A DNA stretch of 64,000 nucleotides from Novosphingobium panipatense. Lineage in GTDB: Bacteria > Pseudomonadota > Alphaproteobacteria > Sphingomonadales > Sphingomonadaceae. The stretch is taken from contig NZ_MSQB01000016.1 in the NCBI RefSeq assembly GCF_002149965.1, positions 101,208 to 165,207 on the forward strand. The letters run 5' to 3'. Positions within the stretch are counted from its first letter, which is position 1. Each line of letters starts with the position of its first letter. Below, in pieces: positions 33,382 to 43,026 of the stretch. Made by a program: the position numbers and the translations under genes. The notes under the pieces were generated by a model that was given only the letters and a program-made list of their open reading frames with translations, had not been told where the DNA came from and did no database searches.

Positions 33382-36156
33382 ATGAGCAAGCTGGTCTGGA
33401 GCCGCCGCGAGATGCTGGCCCAAACTCTGGCGACGTCCGCCGTGGCCGGGTCCATGGCGCTGACCGCCGATCGCGCGAGCGCCGCGCCGGTGGCGGGCCG
33501 GGAGCCGCTGGGATCGGGCATTGCGCCGGGCGACGACGTGGCCTGGCTCGACGGCAATGCCCCCTCCGCACACGAAGGCCAATCGTGGGGCCAGCCCTGG
33601 CCGCGCGGCACCCGGTTCGACAAGCGCGGCTACGTTCTCGAAGGCGCTGGCGGTGCGCGGGAGGCAGTGCAGACCTGGCCGATGGCCTGGTGGCCGGACG
33701 GCTCGATCAAGTGGACCGGACATGCCACCGCCGCCAATGGCGCCCGTACCGGCTCGCTGCGCGTCGTTCCGGGCACTGTCAAATCGGCACAGACGCTCTT
33801 CGTGCGCGAGGTGGGCGATGCGATCACCGTCACCGTGGGCCAGACCGTCTGGACCGTGGGCAAATCCGGCGAGGCCCTGATCCGCTCTGCCAAAGTCGGC
33901 TCGGCCGAAGTGCTGCAATCGGTGCGCCTGCTCGCTAGCGCGCAGGACCGCCCCGATGACGAGGACGGCGCCCCCGCGCTGGCCCGTTGGACCAGCGCCA
34001 TCGAAAGCGCGACGGTCGAACAGAACGGGCCGATCCGCGCAGTCATCAAGCTCGATGGGCGCCATCGTGGAACGGAAGGCGACTGGATGCCCTTTTCCGT
34101 CCGGCTCTACTTCCACGCCGGGTCGGACAGCGTGCGGCTGGTCCATTCGATGATCTTCGATGGCGATCCCGCCAAGCGCTTCATTCGCGGGCTGGGCCTC
34201 GAAGGCGCAGTGCCGATGCGCGACAAGTCGCACGACCGCCACGTCCGCTTCGCAGGCGAAAATGGCGGCCTCTGGGGCGAGGCCGTGCGCCCGCTGACCG
34301 GCCTGCGCCGCGATCCGGGCAAGGCGTTCCGCGATGCCCAAGTGGCGGGCGCGGCCACGCCCCCGCTCGACCAGATGGGCGCGGCGGTGCGGCAGAACAT
34401 CGAATACATTCCCGCGTGGGGCGATTTCCGCCTGCGCCAGCCCAATTCGGACGGCTTTTCCATCGTCAAGCGCACCAAGCCGGGTTGCGGCTGGATCGAT
34501 GTCGATACGGCCGGGCGCGCGCCGGGGCTTGGCTATATCGGCGGCCCGTCGGGCGGCGTGGCGTTCGGCATGCACGACTTCTGGCAGCGCTGCCCGGTCG
34601 GCCTCGACATCACCAATGCCGCCAGCGACACGGCGCGCTTCACCGTCTGGTATCACGCACCCGACGCGCCCGCGATGGACCTGCGCTTCTATCACGATGT
34701 CATGGGCATGGAGAGCTTCGAGGCGCAGAACCTTGGCCTCGACGTGACTTACGAGGACTACGAGCCGGGCTGGGGCGATGCCTCCGGGATCGCGCGCACC
34801 ACCGAATTCCGCATCTGGGCCCTGCCCGCCACACCGCCGCGCGAACGCCTGGCCGAGATGGGCAAAGGCCTTGCCACGCCGCCGCGTCTGGTCGCCAATG
34901 TCGCGCGGGTCCATTCCGCCGGGCTGTTCGGCCCGTGGAGCCCCATCGCTTCCGGCGGGCCTCTGCGCGGAAAGATCGAGGCGCGGGCGAAGCAGGAACT
35001 TGATTTCTACATCGGGCAGGTGGACCAGCGCCGCTGGTACGGCTTCTGGAACTACGGCGACGTTATGCACAGCTATGACAACGACCGGCACGTCTGGCGC
35101 TACGACATCGGCGGCTTCGCCTGGGACAACAGCGAACTCTCGACCGACATGTGGCTGTGGTACGGTTTCCTGCGCAGCGGCCGGGCCGATGTGTTCCGTC
35201 TGGCAGAGGCGATGACGCGCCACACCGGCGAGGTGGACGTCTATCATTCGGGCCGATTCAAGGGGCTCGGCACTCGCCACGGGGTGCAGCACTGGGCCGA
35301 TAGTTCGAAGCAGCAGCGCGTGTCCAACGCCGCCTATCGACGCTTCTACTACTACCTCACCACCGACGAGCGCTGCGGAGACCTGATGCGCGCGCTGGTG
35401 GACAGCGACCAGGCGCTGAAGACGGTCGATATCGGCCGCAAGGTGATGCACCGCGCCGATGCCAGCAAGCCGCCTGCCGGGACCGGCGCGGTGGTGGCCG
35501 AACAGCCGCTGCCGGAAGGTCAGGTGTTCATGCAGTTCGGGACCGTATGGGGATCCATGCTGGGTGCCTGGTTGACCGAGTGGGAACGCACGCGCGACAC
35601 CCGCTGGCGCGATCGCATCGTGGCCGGAATGCGCTCCATCGCCGCCTTGCCCAAGGGCTGGCTGGCGGGCGGCGGCGCCTTCGACCTTGCCAGCGGCCGC
35701 TTCGTGGGCGCCAATGACGAAGTGAACATGAGCCACCTCAACGGCGTGTTCGGCGTGTTCGAGATCACTGCCGAACTGCTGGAACTCGTCGACGAACCAG
35801 CGTTCCGCAAAACCTGGCTCGAATACTGCGAACTCTACAACGCGCCCGAGGCGGAGTTCCGCGCCCGCACCGGCGCATCGGGCAAGGGCCGCGCGCTGAC
35901 GCAGGCGCATTCACGCTACACCGCCTATGCAGGCGTGCAACTCGGCAAGCCGGACCTCGTCAAGCGCGCCTGGGGCGAATTCTTTGGCGCAGGCGACCGT
36001 GAGGGGCGGGACCAGTCGCGCGGCGCGCGCAAGGTGACCGGCGCTGCGGTGCTCAAGCCGGTGGACGAGATCAGCGAAGTCTCCACCAACGATGCCGCCC
36101 AGTGGGGCATCGCCGCGACCGTAAACCTGACGCTGATCGGGGATGCGCTGGAATGA
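33382..36156 (+). CDS. Exo-rhamnogalacturonan lyase-like protein (PL26 / PcRGLX type)
   Basis: A 924-residue exported enzyme. The N-terminus WSRREMLAQTLATSA is a twin-arginine signal. The body shows the three-part pattern of the exo-RG lyase family first described in Penicillium chrysogenum: an N-terminal beta domain (WPMAWWPDGSIKWTGH), a middle domain (IEYIPAWGDFRLRQPN and VTYEDYEPGWGDASGI) and a helical C-terminal part rich in tyrosine and tryptophan (RRWYGFWNYGDVMHSYD, FLRSGRADVFRLAEAMTRH). Exo-acting family members release unsaturated galacturonyl-rhamnose disaccharide. A DUF6250 gene overlaps the end by four bases. Family assignment is from memory of motifs; catalytic residues cannot be fixed here. 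Confidence 0.82.
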   Translation: MSKLVWSRREMLAQTLATSAVAGSMALTADRASAAPVAGREPLGSGIAPGDDVAWLDGNAPSAHEGQSWGQPWPRGTRFDKRGYVLEGAGGAREAVQTWPMAWWPDGSIKWTGHATAANGARTGSLRVVPGTVKSAQTLFVREVGDAITVTVGQTVWTVGKSGEALIRSAKVGSAEVLQSVRLLASAQDRPDDEDGAPALARWTSAIESATVEQNGPIRAVIKLDGRHRGTEGDWMPFSVRLYFHAGSDSVRLVHSMIFDGDPAKRFIRGLGLEGAVPMRDKSHDRHVRFAGENGGLWGEAVRPLTGLRRDPGKAFRDAQVAGAATPPLDQMGAAVRQNIEYIPAWGDFRLRQPNSDGFSIVKRTKPGCGWIDVDTAGRAPGLGYIGGPSGGVAFGMHDFWQRCPVGLDITNAASDTARFTVWYHAPDAPAMDLRFYHDVMGMESFEAQNLGLDVTYEDYEPGWGDASGIARTTEFRIWALPATPPRERLAEMGKGLATPPRLVANVARVHSAGLFGPWSPIASGGPLRGKIEARAKQELDFYIGQVDQRRWYGFWNYGDVMHSYDNDRHVWRYDIGGFAWDNSELSTDMWLWYGFLRSGRADVFRLAEAMTRHTGEVDVYHSGRFKGLGTRHGVQHWADSSKQQRVSNAAYRRFYYYLTTDERCGDLMRALVDSDQALKTVDIGRKVMHRADASKPPAGTGAVVAEQPLPEGQVFMQFGTVWGSMLGAWLTEWERTRDTRWRDRIVAGMRSIAALPKGWLAGGGAFDLASGRFVGANDEVNMSHLNGVFGVFEITAELLELVDEPAFRKTWLEYCELYNAPEAEFRARTGASGKGRALTQAHSRYTAYAGVQLGKPDLVKRAWGEFFGAGDREGRDQSRGARKVTGAAVLKPVDEISEVSTNDAAQWGIAATVNLTLIGDALE

Positions 36157-36830
36157 GGAAGCTCGCCGCCGCCCTCACGCTCATGCTGCTGTCGGCGGCG
36201 GCAAAGCCGCAAACGGACGACTTCCGCCACGGCCGCTCGCACTGGCGTGTCGAGGCGGAAGCGCCCTCGCGCGTCACCGTAGAGGGCGGCGTGATGGACA
36301 TCGATGCGCCCGAAGGCATCTCGGTCTGGTGGGGCGACGAACTCATCGGACCCCTCGCCATCGAATACGAGGTCATGGCCGTCTCGGCAGGCGGACCGAA
36401 CGACGCCGTGAGCGACGTCAACGCCTTCTGGATGGCCACCGACCCCGCCGCGCCGGGCGGATCGCCGCTGGCCCACCCCCGCAGCGGGGCTTTTGCAGCC
36501 TACGACACGCTCAAGACCTACTACGTGGGCATCGGCGGCAATCGCAATACCACCACGCGGATGCGCCGCTACGTCGGTGAGCCGGGCAATCGCCCGCTGC
36601 TGCCCGAGCATGACCGGGCGGACCCGGCAGCACTGCTCGTGGCCAATCGCTGGGTGCCGGTGCGCCTCGCCGCCGATGGCGCGACGGTGACCGTAGACTT
36701 CGGCGGCAAGCGGCTTTTCACGATGACCGATGCCGCGCCCTATCGCCGGGGCTGGTTCGCCTTGCGCACGACCAAGAGCCATCTGCGGATCCGCAATTTT
36801 CGAATCGTTCCGCTTGGGTCGGGGCGCTGA
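36153..36830 (+). CDS. DUF6250-type secreted protein
   Basis: A 225-residue secreted protein with a Sec signal (to about residue 20). The mature part is a beta-sandwich-like domain, with DFRHGRSHWRVEAEA, a DINAPEG-like MDIDAPEGISVWWG segment and YYVGIGGNRNTTTRMRRYVG, matching the DUF6250 family as I recall it. Such jelly-roll proteins are found in pectin loci; carbohydrate binding or hydrolysis is likely, but no activity is known. Its start overlaps the PL26 stop (ATGA), so the two are made together and may work as a pair. Confidence 0.7.
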   Translation: MRKLAAALTLMLLSAAAKPQTDDFRHGRSHWRVEAEAPSRVTVEGGVMDIDAPEGISVWWGDELIGPLAIEYEVMAVSAGGPNDAVSDVNAFWMATDPAAPGGSPLAHPRSGAFAAYDTLKTYYVGIGGNRNTTTRMRRYVGEPGNRPLLPEHDRADPAALLVANRWVPVRLAADGATVTVDFGGKRLFTMTDAAPYRRGWFALRTTKSHLRIRNFRIVPLGSGR

Positions 36831-36892
36831 GGAGCCACAGGATGGCTCCTCTCTACACGCCCTTTCATCCCTACAACCGATCAGCCGTCAGT

Positions 36893-37885
36893 TCACGCCC
36901 CGTCGGAGGGAATCCGCAGGCCATGCCGCGCCGCGAAGCGGGCGAAGCGGGTCAGCCACAGGCCCGCGCGCCCGTCCGGCTCGAACAGCGGCGCGCCGTG
37001 GCCGCCCTTCTCTATCACATGGAGTTCGCTGGGAATCTTCGCCGCCCGGCACCCTTCGAACATGGCAAGGCTGTTGCCGCAGTCCACCACGGCATCGTCG
37101 GCGGCGTGGCCGAGCAGGATCGGCGGCGCATTGCCGGACACGTCGAGATTAACCGAGTACCGCCGCGACAGGTCCTCGCCCGGGTTCGGCCCCAGCAGTT
37201 CCCGGCGCGATTGCGCATGGGCGAGCGGCGGCGCCATGCTCACCACCGGAAAGAACATGCCCGCCACCAGAGGGCGCGCATCCAGGGCATCGGCCGCGTC
37301 GAGGGGATCGTAGACTTTCGCCGCGAAGCGCGTGGCGATGCTGCCGCACAGATGCCCGCCGGCGGAGAAGCCGATGGTCGCCACATTGGCCGGATCGACG
37401 CCCCACTTCGCGGCATTGGCACGGATCACGCGCATGGCGCGCTGGGCGTCCTGCAAGGGGGTGTCCGGCCCGCCGGTCCAGCCGTCATGCGGCAGGCGGT
37501 AGAGCAGTTCGAACGCGGTCACGCCCTGACTTGCGAACCAGCGCGAGGTCGCGGAAGGCCTGGTCCCCATGGCAACGCGCGCATAGCCGCCGCCCGGAAA
37601 TGTCAGCACGGCAGCGCCGGTCGGCTTGGCCGCCGGGCAAACCGTCAGCATCGGCACCGCGACATGCGGCCAGGCGAAATCGTCCGGGTTGCCCTTGTTG
37701 GTGCGCAGCACGCGCTCTTCCGTAACGCCGCCCGTGGGAAGGCCCGGAGGCGAGCCCGGCCAGATCGGGAAGCGCGCGCTCGCCACCGCGTCTGCACCTT
37801 CGGCAGCCAGCGCACGGCCGGACAGCAGCGGCGCGGCGGCAAGGGCGCTCAACGAACCCAAGAATTGACGGCGATCACTCGACAT
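36893..37885 (-). CDS. Secreted alpha/beta-hydrolase, probable pectin-locus esterase
   Basis: A 330-residue exported esterase. The N-terminus SDRRQFLGSLSALAAAP is twin-arginine-like. The oxyanion region FPGGGYARVAMG, the nucleophile Ser174 in GFSAGGHL, the acid in GHAADDAVVD and the histidine in EKGGHGAPLF give a complete catalytic triad in the BD-FAE/acetylxylan-esterase-like alpha/beta-hydrolase family. In this locus it probably removes acetyl or feruloyl groups from RG-I, alongside the CE12 enzyme. GGGAGA lies before the ATG at 37885; longer frames run into the neighbouring gene and are not plausible. It is convergent with the DUF6250 gene and divergent from a GH43-like gene. Confidence 0.87.
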   Translation of the reverse strand: MSSDRRQFLGSLSALAAAPLLSGRALAAEGADAVASARFPIWPGSPPGLPTGGVTEERVLRTNKGNPDDFAWPHVAVPMLTVCPAAKPTGAAVLTFPGGGYARVAMGTRPSATSRWFASQGVTAFELLYRLPHDGWTGGPDTPLQDAQRAMRVIRANAAKWGVDPANVATIGFSAGGHLCGSIATRFAAKVYDPLDAADALDARPLVAGMFFPVVSMAPPLAHAQSRRELLGPNPGEDLSRRYSVNLDVSGNAPPILLGHAADDAVVDCGNSLAMFEGCRAAKIPSELHVIEKGGHGAPLFEPDGRAGLWLTRFARFAARHGLRIPSDGA

Positions 37886-37968
37886 ATTGCACTCTCCCTG
37901 GAAGGTCTTTCTATGCATCGGAACATGTTGGAAATCACTCGAACTCTCGCCCGCGAAAGGACCGCCGC

Positions 37969-38961
37969 ATGATCGCCGCCTCGCTGCTGCTGCTCGCCGC
38001 CGCGACCGCCCAGGCGGCGGACGTCGCGCCCAAGCCGCTGTTCCGCGATCCAGTGCATGACGGCGCCGCCGATGCCAGCACCATCTACGACCCGGCCGCG
38101 CGCGAATGGGTGATGTTCTACACCAATCGCCGCGCCGACCTGCCGATGGAGGACGAGAAGGACGTGCGCTGGGTACACGGCACCGCGATCGGCACGGCGC
38201 GCTCGAAGGACGGCGTCCACTGGCGCTACGGCGGCACTGCGACGATCCCGGCAAACTGCACCGGCGAAACGCTCTGGGCGCCGGATATCGAGCGTTTCAA
38301 TGGCCAGTGGCACATGTGGCTGACGGTGGTTCCCGGCGTGTTCCGCGACTGGAACGCGCCGCGCTTCATCGTCCACCTCACCAGCGACGACCTGAAATCG
38401 TGGAACTGCGGCGAGCGGCTCGACCTCGGATCCGACCGCGTGATCGACGCCAGCGTGATCGCGCTGCCGAAAGGCGGCTATCGGCTGTTCTTCAATGACG
38501 AGCGCATGGGCAAGGCGATCCGCACGGCGGACAGCGCCGATCTGATCCGCTGGACGGTGAAGGACCGCCTCACCACCACGCCGGGTGAAGGCCCCAAGGC
38601 ATTCCGCTGGAAAGGCCGCTGGTGGCTGGTCTCCGATGCGTGGAAGGGCCTGCTCGTCATGCGCTCGGATGACGGAGAACACTGGACCACCCAGCCCGAC
38701 CACATCCTGGCCACGCCGGGACAGGCGCCGACCGACCGCGCCAAGGGCCAGCATCCCGACGTGATCGTTTCTGGGACACGCGCCTATATCGTCTACTTCG
38801 TGCATCAGGGCGGCGAGGACGAGGCGAAGGCAAACCCCGACTGGAACCGCCGCAGCGTGCTCCAGATCGCGGAACTTAAGGAGAAGGACGGCGTGATCAC
38901 CGTGGACCGCGACAGCCCCACCCATGTCCGGCTCACCCCGCCGAAGCAGGCGCGGCGATGA
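37969..38961 (+). CDS. GH43-like five-bladed beta-propeller protein (first)
   Basis: A 330-residue secreted protein with a short Sec signal (cut near QAADVAP). The repeats of the five-bladed propeller seen in GH43/GH32/GH62 and related families are recognisable: FRDPVHDGAADASTIYD, ETLWAPDIERFNGQWHMWLT, DRVIDASVIALPKGGYRLFFND, GPKAFRWKGRWWLVSDAW. Aspartates and glutamates at the expected blade positions suggest an active glycosidase, perhaps an alpha-L-arabinofuranosidase or galactosidase on RG-I side chains (inference). The next gene encodes a second propeller and overlaps it by four bases. The subfamily cannot be named without comparison. Confidence 0.75.
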   Translation: MIAASLLLLAAATAQAADVAPKPLFRDPVHDGAADASTIYDPAAREWVMFYTNRRADLPMEDEKDVRWVHGTAIGTARSKDGVHWRYGGTATIPANCTGETLWAPDIERFNGQWHMWLTVVPGVFRDWNAPRFIVHLTSDDLKSWNCGERLDLGSDRVIDASVIALPKGGYRLFFNDERMGKAIRTADSADLIRWTVKDRLTTTPGEGPKAFRWKGRWWLVSDAWKGLLVMRSDDGEHWTTQPDHILATPGQAPTDRAKGQHPDVIVSGTRAYIVYFVHQGGEDEAKANPDWNRRSVLQIAELKEKDGVITVDRDSPTHVRLTPPKQARR

Positions 38962-39923
38962 GCCTGCTGCTGGACCGCCGCGCGCTCTGCCTCGGCGCTA
39001 CGGCGCTGGCGGGCTGCGCCACCACCCGCATCGCCCCGTCCGCGCCGGAAGGCCCCCTGCTCTTCGCCTATTTCAGCACCGGCAAGGGCGAGGCGGACGG
39101 ACTGAAGCTGGCGGTGAGCGAGGACGGCTACGCCTTCCGCACGCTTGGTGGCGGCAAGCCCTTCCTCGTGCCGGAAGCGGGCGAGAAAAAGCTGCTGCGC
39201 GATCCGTTCCTCTGGCGCGGCGAGGGGCCGGACGCACCCTGGCACTGCGTCTGGACCACGGCATGGGAGGGCGTGACCATCGGCCATGCCACCACGCGCG
39301 ACTTCGTGAACTGGACGCCCCAGCGCGCGATCCCGGTCATGGCCTCGGTCCCCCGCACCCGCAACTGCTGGGCGCCCGAGGCGATCTACGATCCGGTGAT
39401 GCGCCGCACGGTGATCTTCTGGTCCAGCACGGTCGAGGGCCGCTTCACCGAAACCGCAGGCAGTTCCGAAAGCGGCTACAACCACCGGCTCTGGTATACG
39501 ACCACCGCCGATTTCGAGAGCTTCGCTCCGCCGCAAGTGCTCTACGACGCCGGCTTCAGCGTGATCGACGGCACCTTCGCCCATGCCCCGGACGGCGGCC
39601 TCTGGCTGGTGGTGAAGGACGAGACGGTCGAACCGCCGCGCAAATGGCTGCGCGCCGCCTCCGCGCGGGGACCGCTGGGGCCTTTCGCGCCGCTGGGCCA
39701 GCCCTTCACCGCGCCTTGGGTGGAAGGCCCGATGACCACGCGGATCGGCGCGGATCTCGTCTGCTACTACGACGTCTACCGCGACGGCCGCTGGGGCGCG
39801 AAAACCACGCGCGACATGGTGACATGGCAGGATGCGGGTGAACGGCTGGTCATGCCGCAAGGCGCGCGCCACGGCTCTCTCGTGCGGATCGACCGCAAGC
39901 TTATGGCCCTTCTGGACCGCTGA
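38958..39923 (+). CDS. GH43-like beta-propeller protein (second), exported
   Basis: A 321-residue propeller protein whose N-terminus DRRALCLGATALAGC combines a twin-arginine-like RR with a lipobox-like LAGC, so it may be a lipoprotein. Blades appear as LLRDPFLWRGEG, RNCWAPEAIYDPVMRRTVIFW, GFSVIDGTFAHAPDGGLWLVVKD and WVEGPMTTRIGADLVCYYD, matching GH43-type enzymes, with acids at Asp (RDPF), Asp (IDGTF) and Glu (WVEGP) as the likely catalytic set. It is translated from a start overlapping the previous gene. Side-chain arabinose or galactose hydrolysis is the best guess. Confidence 0.8.
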   Translation: MSLLLDRRALCLGATALAGCATTRIAPSAPEGPLLFAYFSTGKGEADGLKLAVSEDGYAFRTLGGGKPFLVPEAGEKKLLRDPFLWRGEGPDAPWHCVWTTAWEGVTIGHATTRDFVNWTPQRAIPVMASVPRTRNCWAPEAIYDPVMRRTVIFWSSTVEGRFTETAGSSESGYNHRLWYTTTADFESFAPPQVLYDAGFSVIDGTFAHAPDGGLWLVVKDETVEPPRKWLRAASARGPLGPFAPLGQPFTAPWVEGPMTTRIGADLVCYYDVYRDGRWGAKTTRDMVTWQDAGERLVMPQGARHGSLVRIDRKLMALLDR

Positions 39924-39928
39924 AAAAG

Positions 39929-39957
39929 CGGCTCCCGGATGGAGGATCCGGGAGCCG
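39929..39957 (-). terminator. Rho-independent terminator of the second large receptor
   Basis: Reading leftward, CGGCTCCCGGAT and ATCCGGGAGCCG arms (loop of five bases) are followed by CTTTTTC. This is a typical intrinsic terminator for the receptor gene ending at 39998; it also lies at the end of the GH43 gene on the other strand. Confidence 0.75.
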
Positions 39958-39997
39958 TCAGTTCCGGCGTGGGAGGGCCCCGCCGTATTCTTCAAGA

Positions 39998-42955
39998 TCA
40001 GAACTTCACGTTGACGCCTGCCGAGATCGTGCGGCCGACGCGGGTCTGGAACAGCGTGTCCTGGCGCTGGCTGTCGGTGTAGAGGCTGTTCTGCTCGTCG
40101 GTGAGGTTGGTGCCCTCGACGATCAGCTTCACATTGTCCGTCAGGTTGTACGAGGCGGAGGCATCGACGAACGTGGTCGCATGGTTGCCCACCAGGTCGC
40201 TGCCCGGCGAGGCCGGAATGCCGCGAATGAACGGACCGCGGTAGTTGATGGTGCCGCGGATGGAGAACTTGTCGTTCTCCCAGTAGAGCGTACCGGAAGC
40301 AGTGTCCTTGGACAGTCCCACCAGATCGTCCTTCACGGTCACGGTGCAGACGCCGCCCGAGCTGGACAGGCAGTAATTGATCTTCGACATGACGTGCGTG
40401 TAGTTCGCCAGCACCCCGAAGTGGCTGATGAAGCCCGAGGCGAAGTTGAACGGGATCTGCGCATTGAGCTCGATGCCCTTGAGCGGGCCGCCCGGCGTAT
40501 TGGTGGGCGTGGCGATGTTGAACAGTTCATCGGGCGTGGTGTTGCTGCCGATCAGCAGTTCATTGGGCAGTCCCAGCGTATCGAACGGCACCAGCGCGTT
40601 CACGCTCTGCACGTAGGTCTTGATGTCCTTGTAGAAGAACGCAGCGGACAGCAGCGAGCCGGGGCGGAAATACCATTCCACGGCCGCGTCGAAAGTATTG
40701 GCGCGGATCGGTTCGAGCAGCGGATTGCCCAACGAGCCGGAGCGGGTCACGGCATTGATCGCAACGGTCGGCACCAGCTGCGTCAGTGCCGGGCGCGACA
40801 GCACCTTGGCGGCCGAAAGGCGCAGGAGCAGGTTCTGCACCGGCTCGATCACCACGTTGGCGGAAGGCAGCCAGTCGTCGTAGCTGCGCGCGACGGCGCG
40901 GTACTGGCCGGTGAGGCCGGTGGGCGAGGTCGGGTCGGACAAGTTGATGAAGCCCGAGGAGCGCTGCCAGGTGTGGATATAGCGAACGCCCACGTCGCCG
41001 CGCAGGCCGAAGCCCACCGCGTCGGAAAAGTCGAACGTGCCCATCACGAAGGCGCTGGTCTGTTCCTCGCGCACGCCCGGATTGGTCTCGCCGCAACCGG
41101 TGCAGGTGCGTGCATCGAACAGGCCGTAAGCATCGGCCAGCTTCTTCCAGTCCAGGCTCGCCCAGCTTGCCGGCGCACCCTTGCCCCAGAGGCTGTCGAC
41201 CCCGGTGATCTGCTTCGTCAGGCTGGCCAGCGAGGTTCCCGCAGGCAGGGGCTGAACCAGCGTATCGGCGGTGTAGTAGGTCGTGAAGCGCTGCTGGAAT
41301 TCGCTGGAACGGAACTGCCCGCCGAAGTGCAGCTTGAAGGCGTCGGAGAACTCGTAATGCGCGTTCATCTCGCCCAGCACGCCGCGGGTGGTGTTGCTGG
41401 CGGGCTTGCCCTGAAGGCTGAAGCCGCCCGTCACGATGCCCGCGCCCGGCGTCGGCCCGTAGAGGAAATTGTTCGGATCGGATACGTCGAAGCCGAAGCC
41501 CAGCACCGGCGTGCGTCCGCCGCCGGTATAATCGATCGAGAAGTTGTCGGTATCCAGCGCATCCATGAAGTACTGCATGCGGATCTTGTCTTTCCACACT
41601 GACTCGTTGAGTCCGATCTTGGCGTCGACAGTCAACCGGTCGTTGAACCGGTGCATGAAGTTCAGGTTGGCCTGCTTGAACGTGGTCGAATACTTGGAAT
41701 GAAGCCCTTCCGAGCGCACGTCGACACCATCCAGCAGGGCATATTCCACCGAGCCGAGGTCGGAAAGCTGCACGTCCTTCAGCGACATCATCGGATAGCC
41801 CTGGTTCGACGCGGAGCGGCCGAACGAGATCGCCTCGATATAGCTGTCGTCACGCGTGACGTTGAAGCGCGAATAGAGCAGGTCGAGCGAGATGTCGGTA
41901 TCGTCGTCGGGCTTGTATTGCAGGGTCAGCGTGCCGCCGATGCGCTCCTGGGTCTGCTGCGAATTCAGGTAGCGCGGGATGCGCGGGAAGAAGGCGCCGC
42001 TGCCGGGGGTATTCGGCAGATCGTCGCGGCGGGCATCGTAGACGGTCTGATAGGCGGCCGGATCGCTGGTGCGCGGATTGCCGGTCGAACAGTTCGCGGC
42101 GCTGGCACCGCTTGCGGCACTGTTCGCCGGGTTCTGCGGCGTGAAGCCCAGCGGCGAGCAAAACATGCCGTTCTGGTTGGCAGACAGAATATCCACCGCT
42201 GAATAGCCCACTTCGCGGGTGTGGCGGCGCTGATAGGCCAACGAGCCGAGAATGCCGAAGCCGCTGTCGCCGAACTGCTTGGAAACCAGCGCCGAAGCAC
42301 GCGGATCGACTTTCTTGGACAGCTCGTTCCACACGCCGCGTCCCGTGGCGGAGAACACGAAGTCCTTGTTCTGGTCCATCGGCTTGGGGGCGCTGAGGTC
42401 CACCGTCGCGCCGAGCGAGCCTTCCTCGACATCGGCGGACGGCGTCTTGCGCACGGTCAGGGCGGAGAAGATCTCGGTCGGGAAGACGTTGAAGTCGAAG
42501 CTGCGGCCATTGTTGCCCGCACCGTAGATATCCGAGCCGCCCGTCTGCGCGGCGGCTTCCATGCCATTGATGCGCACGCGGGTGAAATCCGCGCCCAGGC
42601 CGCGCACCGAGATGTTCTTGCCTTCGCCGCCGTCACCGCGCTGAAGCGCCACGCCGGGGATGCGCTGCATCGATTCCGCGAGGTTGGAATCGGGAAACTT
42701 GCCCAGGTCTTCGGCCTTGATGGTGTCGATCGCGGCGGTTTCCACGCGCTTGTCGGCCAGCGCCGCATTCAGCGAGGCGCGGAAGCCGGTGACGATGATC
42801 TCGGAAGGGCTGGGAGACGCGGGGGCAGCCTGTTCCTCGGCAGGCGGAGCGTCCTGCGCCAGGGCAGGAAACGGCGCCGCGACCAGCAAGGCGACGACCA
42901 TGGCCGGTGCCGAGACGCGGCTGTGCATGACGGATTTCGAGAACGCCCTTCCCAT
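39998..42955 (-). CDS. Second large TonB-dependent receptor of the RG-I locus (985 aa)
   Basis: A 985-residue outer-membrane receptor with a signal peptide ending at PALAQ (about residue 34), a TonB-box-like SEIIVTGFRASLNAAL, a plug with DTIKAEDLGKFPDSNLAESMQRIPGV and an extra-long barrel ending in VNVKF. It belongs to the same polysaccharide-linked class as the receptor at 27862. I chose the ATG at 42955 with GAGG before it rather than a TTG five codons upstream. It is divergent from the CE12 gene; the gap carries two copies of the candidate operator. It likely imports a different RG-I fragment, such as galactan oligomers (inference). Confidence 0.92.
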   Translation of the reverse strand: MGRAFSKSVMHSRVSAPAMVVALLVAAPFPALAQDAPPAEEQAAPASPSPSEIIVTGFRASLNAALADKRVETAAIDTIKAEDLGKFPDSNLAESMQRIPGVALQRGDGGEGKNISVRGLGADFTRVRINGMEAAAQTGGSDIYGAGNNGRSFDFNVFPTEIFSALTVRKTPSADVEEGSLGATVDLSAPKPMDQNKDFVFSATGRGVWNELSKKVDPRASALVSKQFGDSGFGILGSLAYQRRHTREVGYSAVDILSANQNGMFCSPLGFTPQNPANSAASGASAANCSTGNPRTSDPAAYQTVYDARRDDLPNTPGSGAFFPRIPRYLNSQQTQERIGGTLTLQYKPDDDTDISLDLLYSRFNVTRDDSYIEAISFGRSASNQGYPMMSLKDVQLSDLGSVEYALLDGVDVRSEGLHSKYSTTFKQANLNFMHRFNDRLTVDAKIGLNESVWKDKIRMQYFMDALDTDNFSIDYTGGGRTPVLGFGFDVSDPNNFLYGPTPGAGIVTGGFSLQGKPASNTTRGVLGEMNAHYEFSDAFKLHFGGQFRSSEFQQRFTTYYTADTLVQPLPAGTSLASLTKQITGVDSLWGKGAPASWASLDWKKLADAYGLFDARTCTGCGETNPGVREEQTSAFVMGTFDFSDAVGFGLRGDVGVRYIHTWQRSSGFINLSDPTSPTGLTGQYRAVARSYDDWLPSANVVIEPVQNLLLRLSAAKVLSRPALTQLVPTVAINAVTRSGSLGNPLLEPIRANTFDAAVEWYFRPGSLLSAAFFYKDIKTYVQSVNALVPFDTLGLPNELLIGSNTTPDELFNIATPTNTPGGPLKGIELNAQIPFNFASGFISHFGVLANYTHVMSKINYCLSSSGGVCTVTVKDDLVGLSKDTASGTLYWENDKFSIRGTINYRGPFIRGIPASPGSDLVGNHATTFVDASASYNLTDNVKLIVEGTNLTDEQNSLYTDSQRQDTLFQTRVGRTISAGVNVKF

Positions 42956-43012
42956 GTTCCTCACTCCCAATTTCGTTCTATTCCGGGCCTGACATCGGCC
43001 CCTATCATTTGC

Positions 43013-43026
43013 CCACTATGTGGGAT
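43013..43026 (+). promoter_or_regulatory. Candidate RG-I operator, site C
   Basis: CCACTATGTGGGAT matches CCnnTATGTGGGAT exactly. It sits 58 bases upstream of the large receptor start at 42955. The 43012-43024 stretch is a palindrome CCCAC-TAT-GTGGG, so this copy is more symmetric than the others. Confidence 0.6.

Noticed and set aside
33334..35910. 858-codon open frame on the minus strand opposite the PL26-like gene
   Set aside because: It mirrors the long coding frame on the plus strand in high-GC DNA; its sequence is arginine-, histidine- and alanine-rich without recognisable domains.
37886..37968. Weak resemblance of CCAACATGTTCCGAT (minus strand) to the RG-I operator consensus
   Set aside because: Too many mismatches from CCnnTATGTGGGAT to list as a site, though the esterase and GH43 genes diverge from here.
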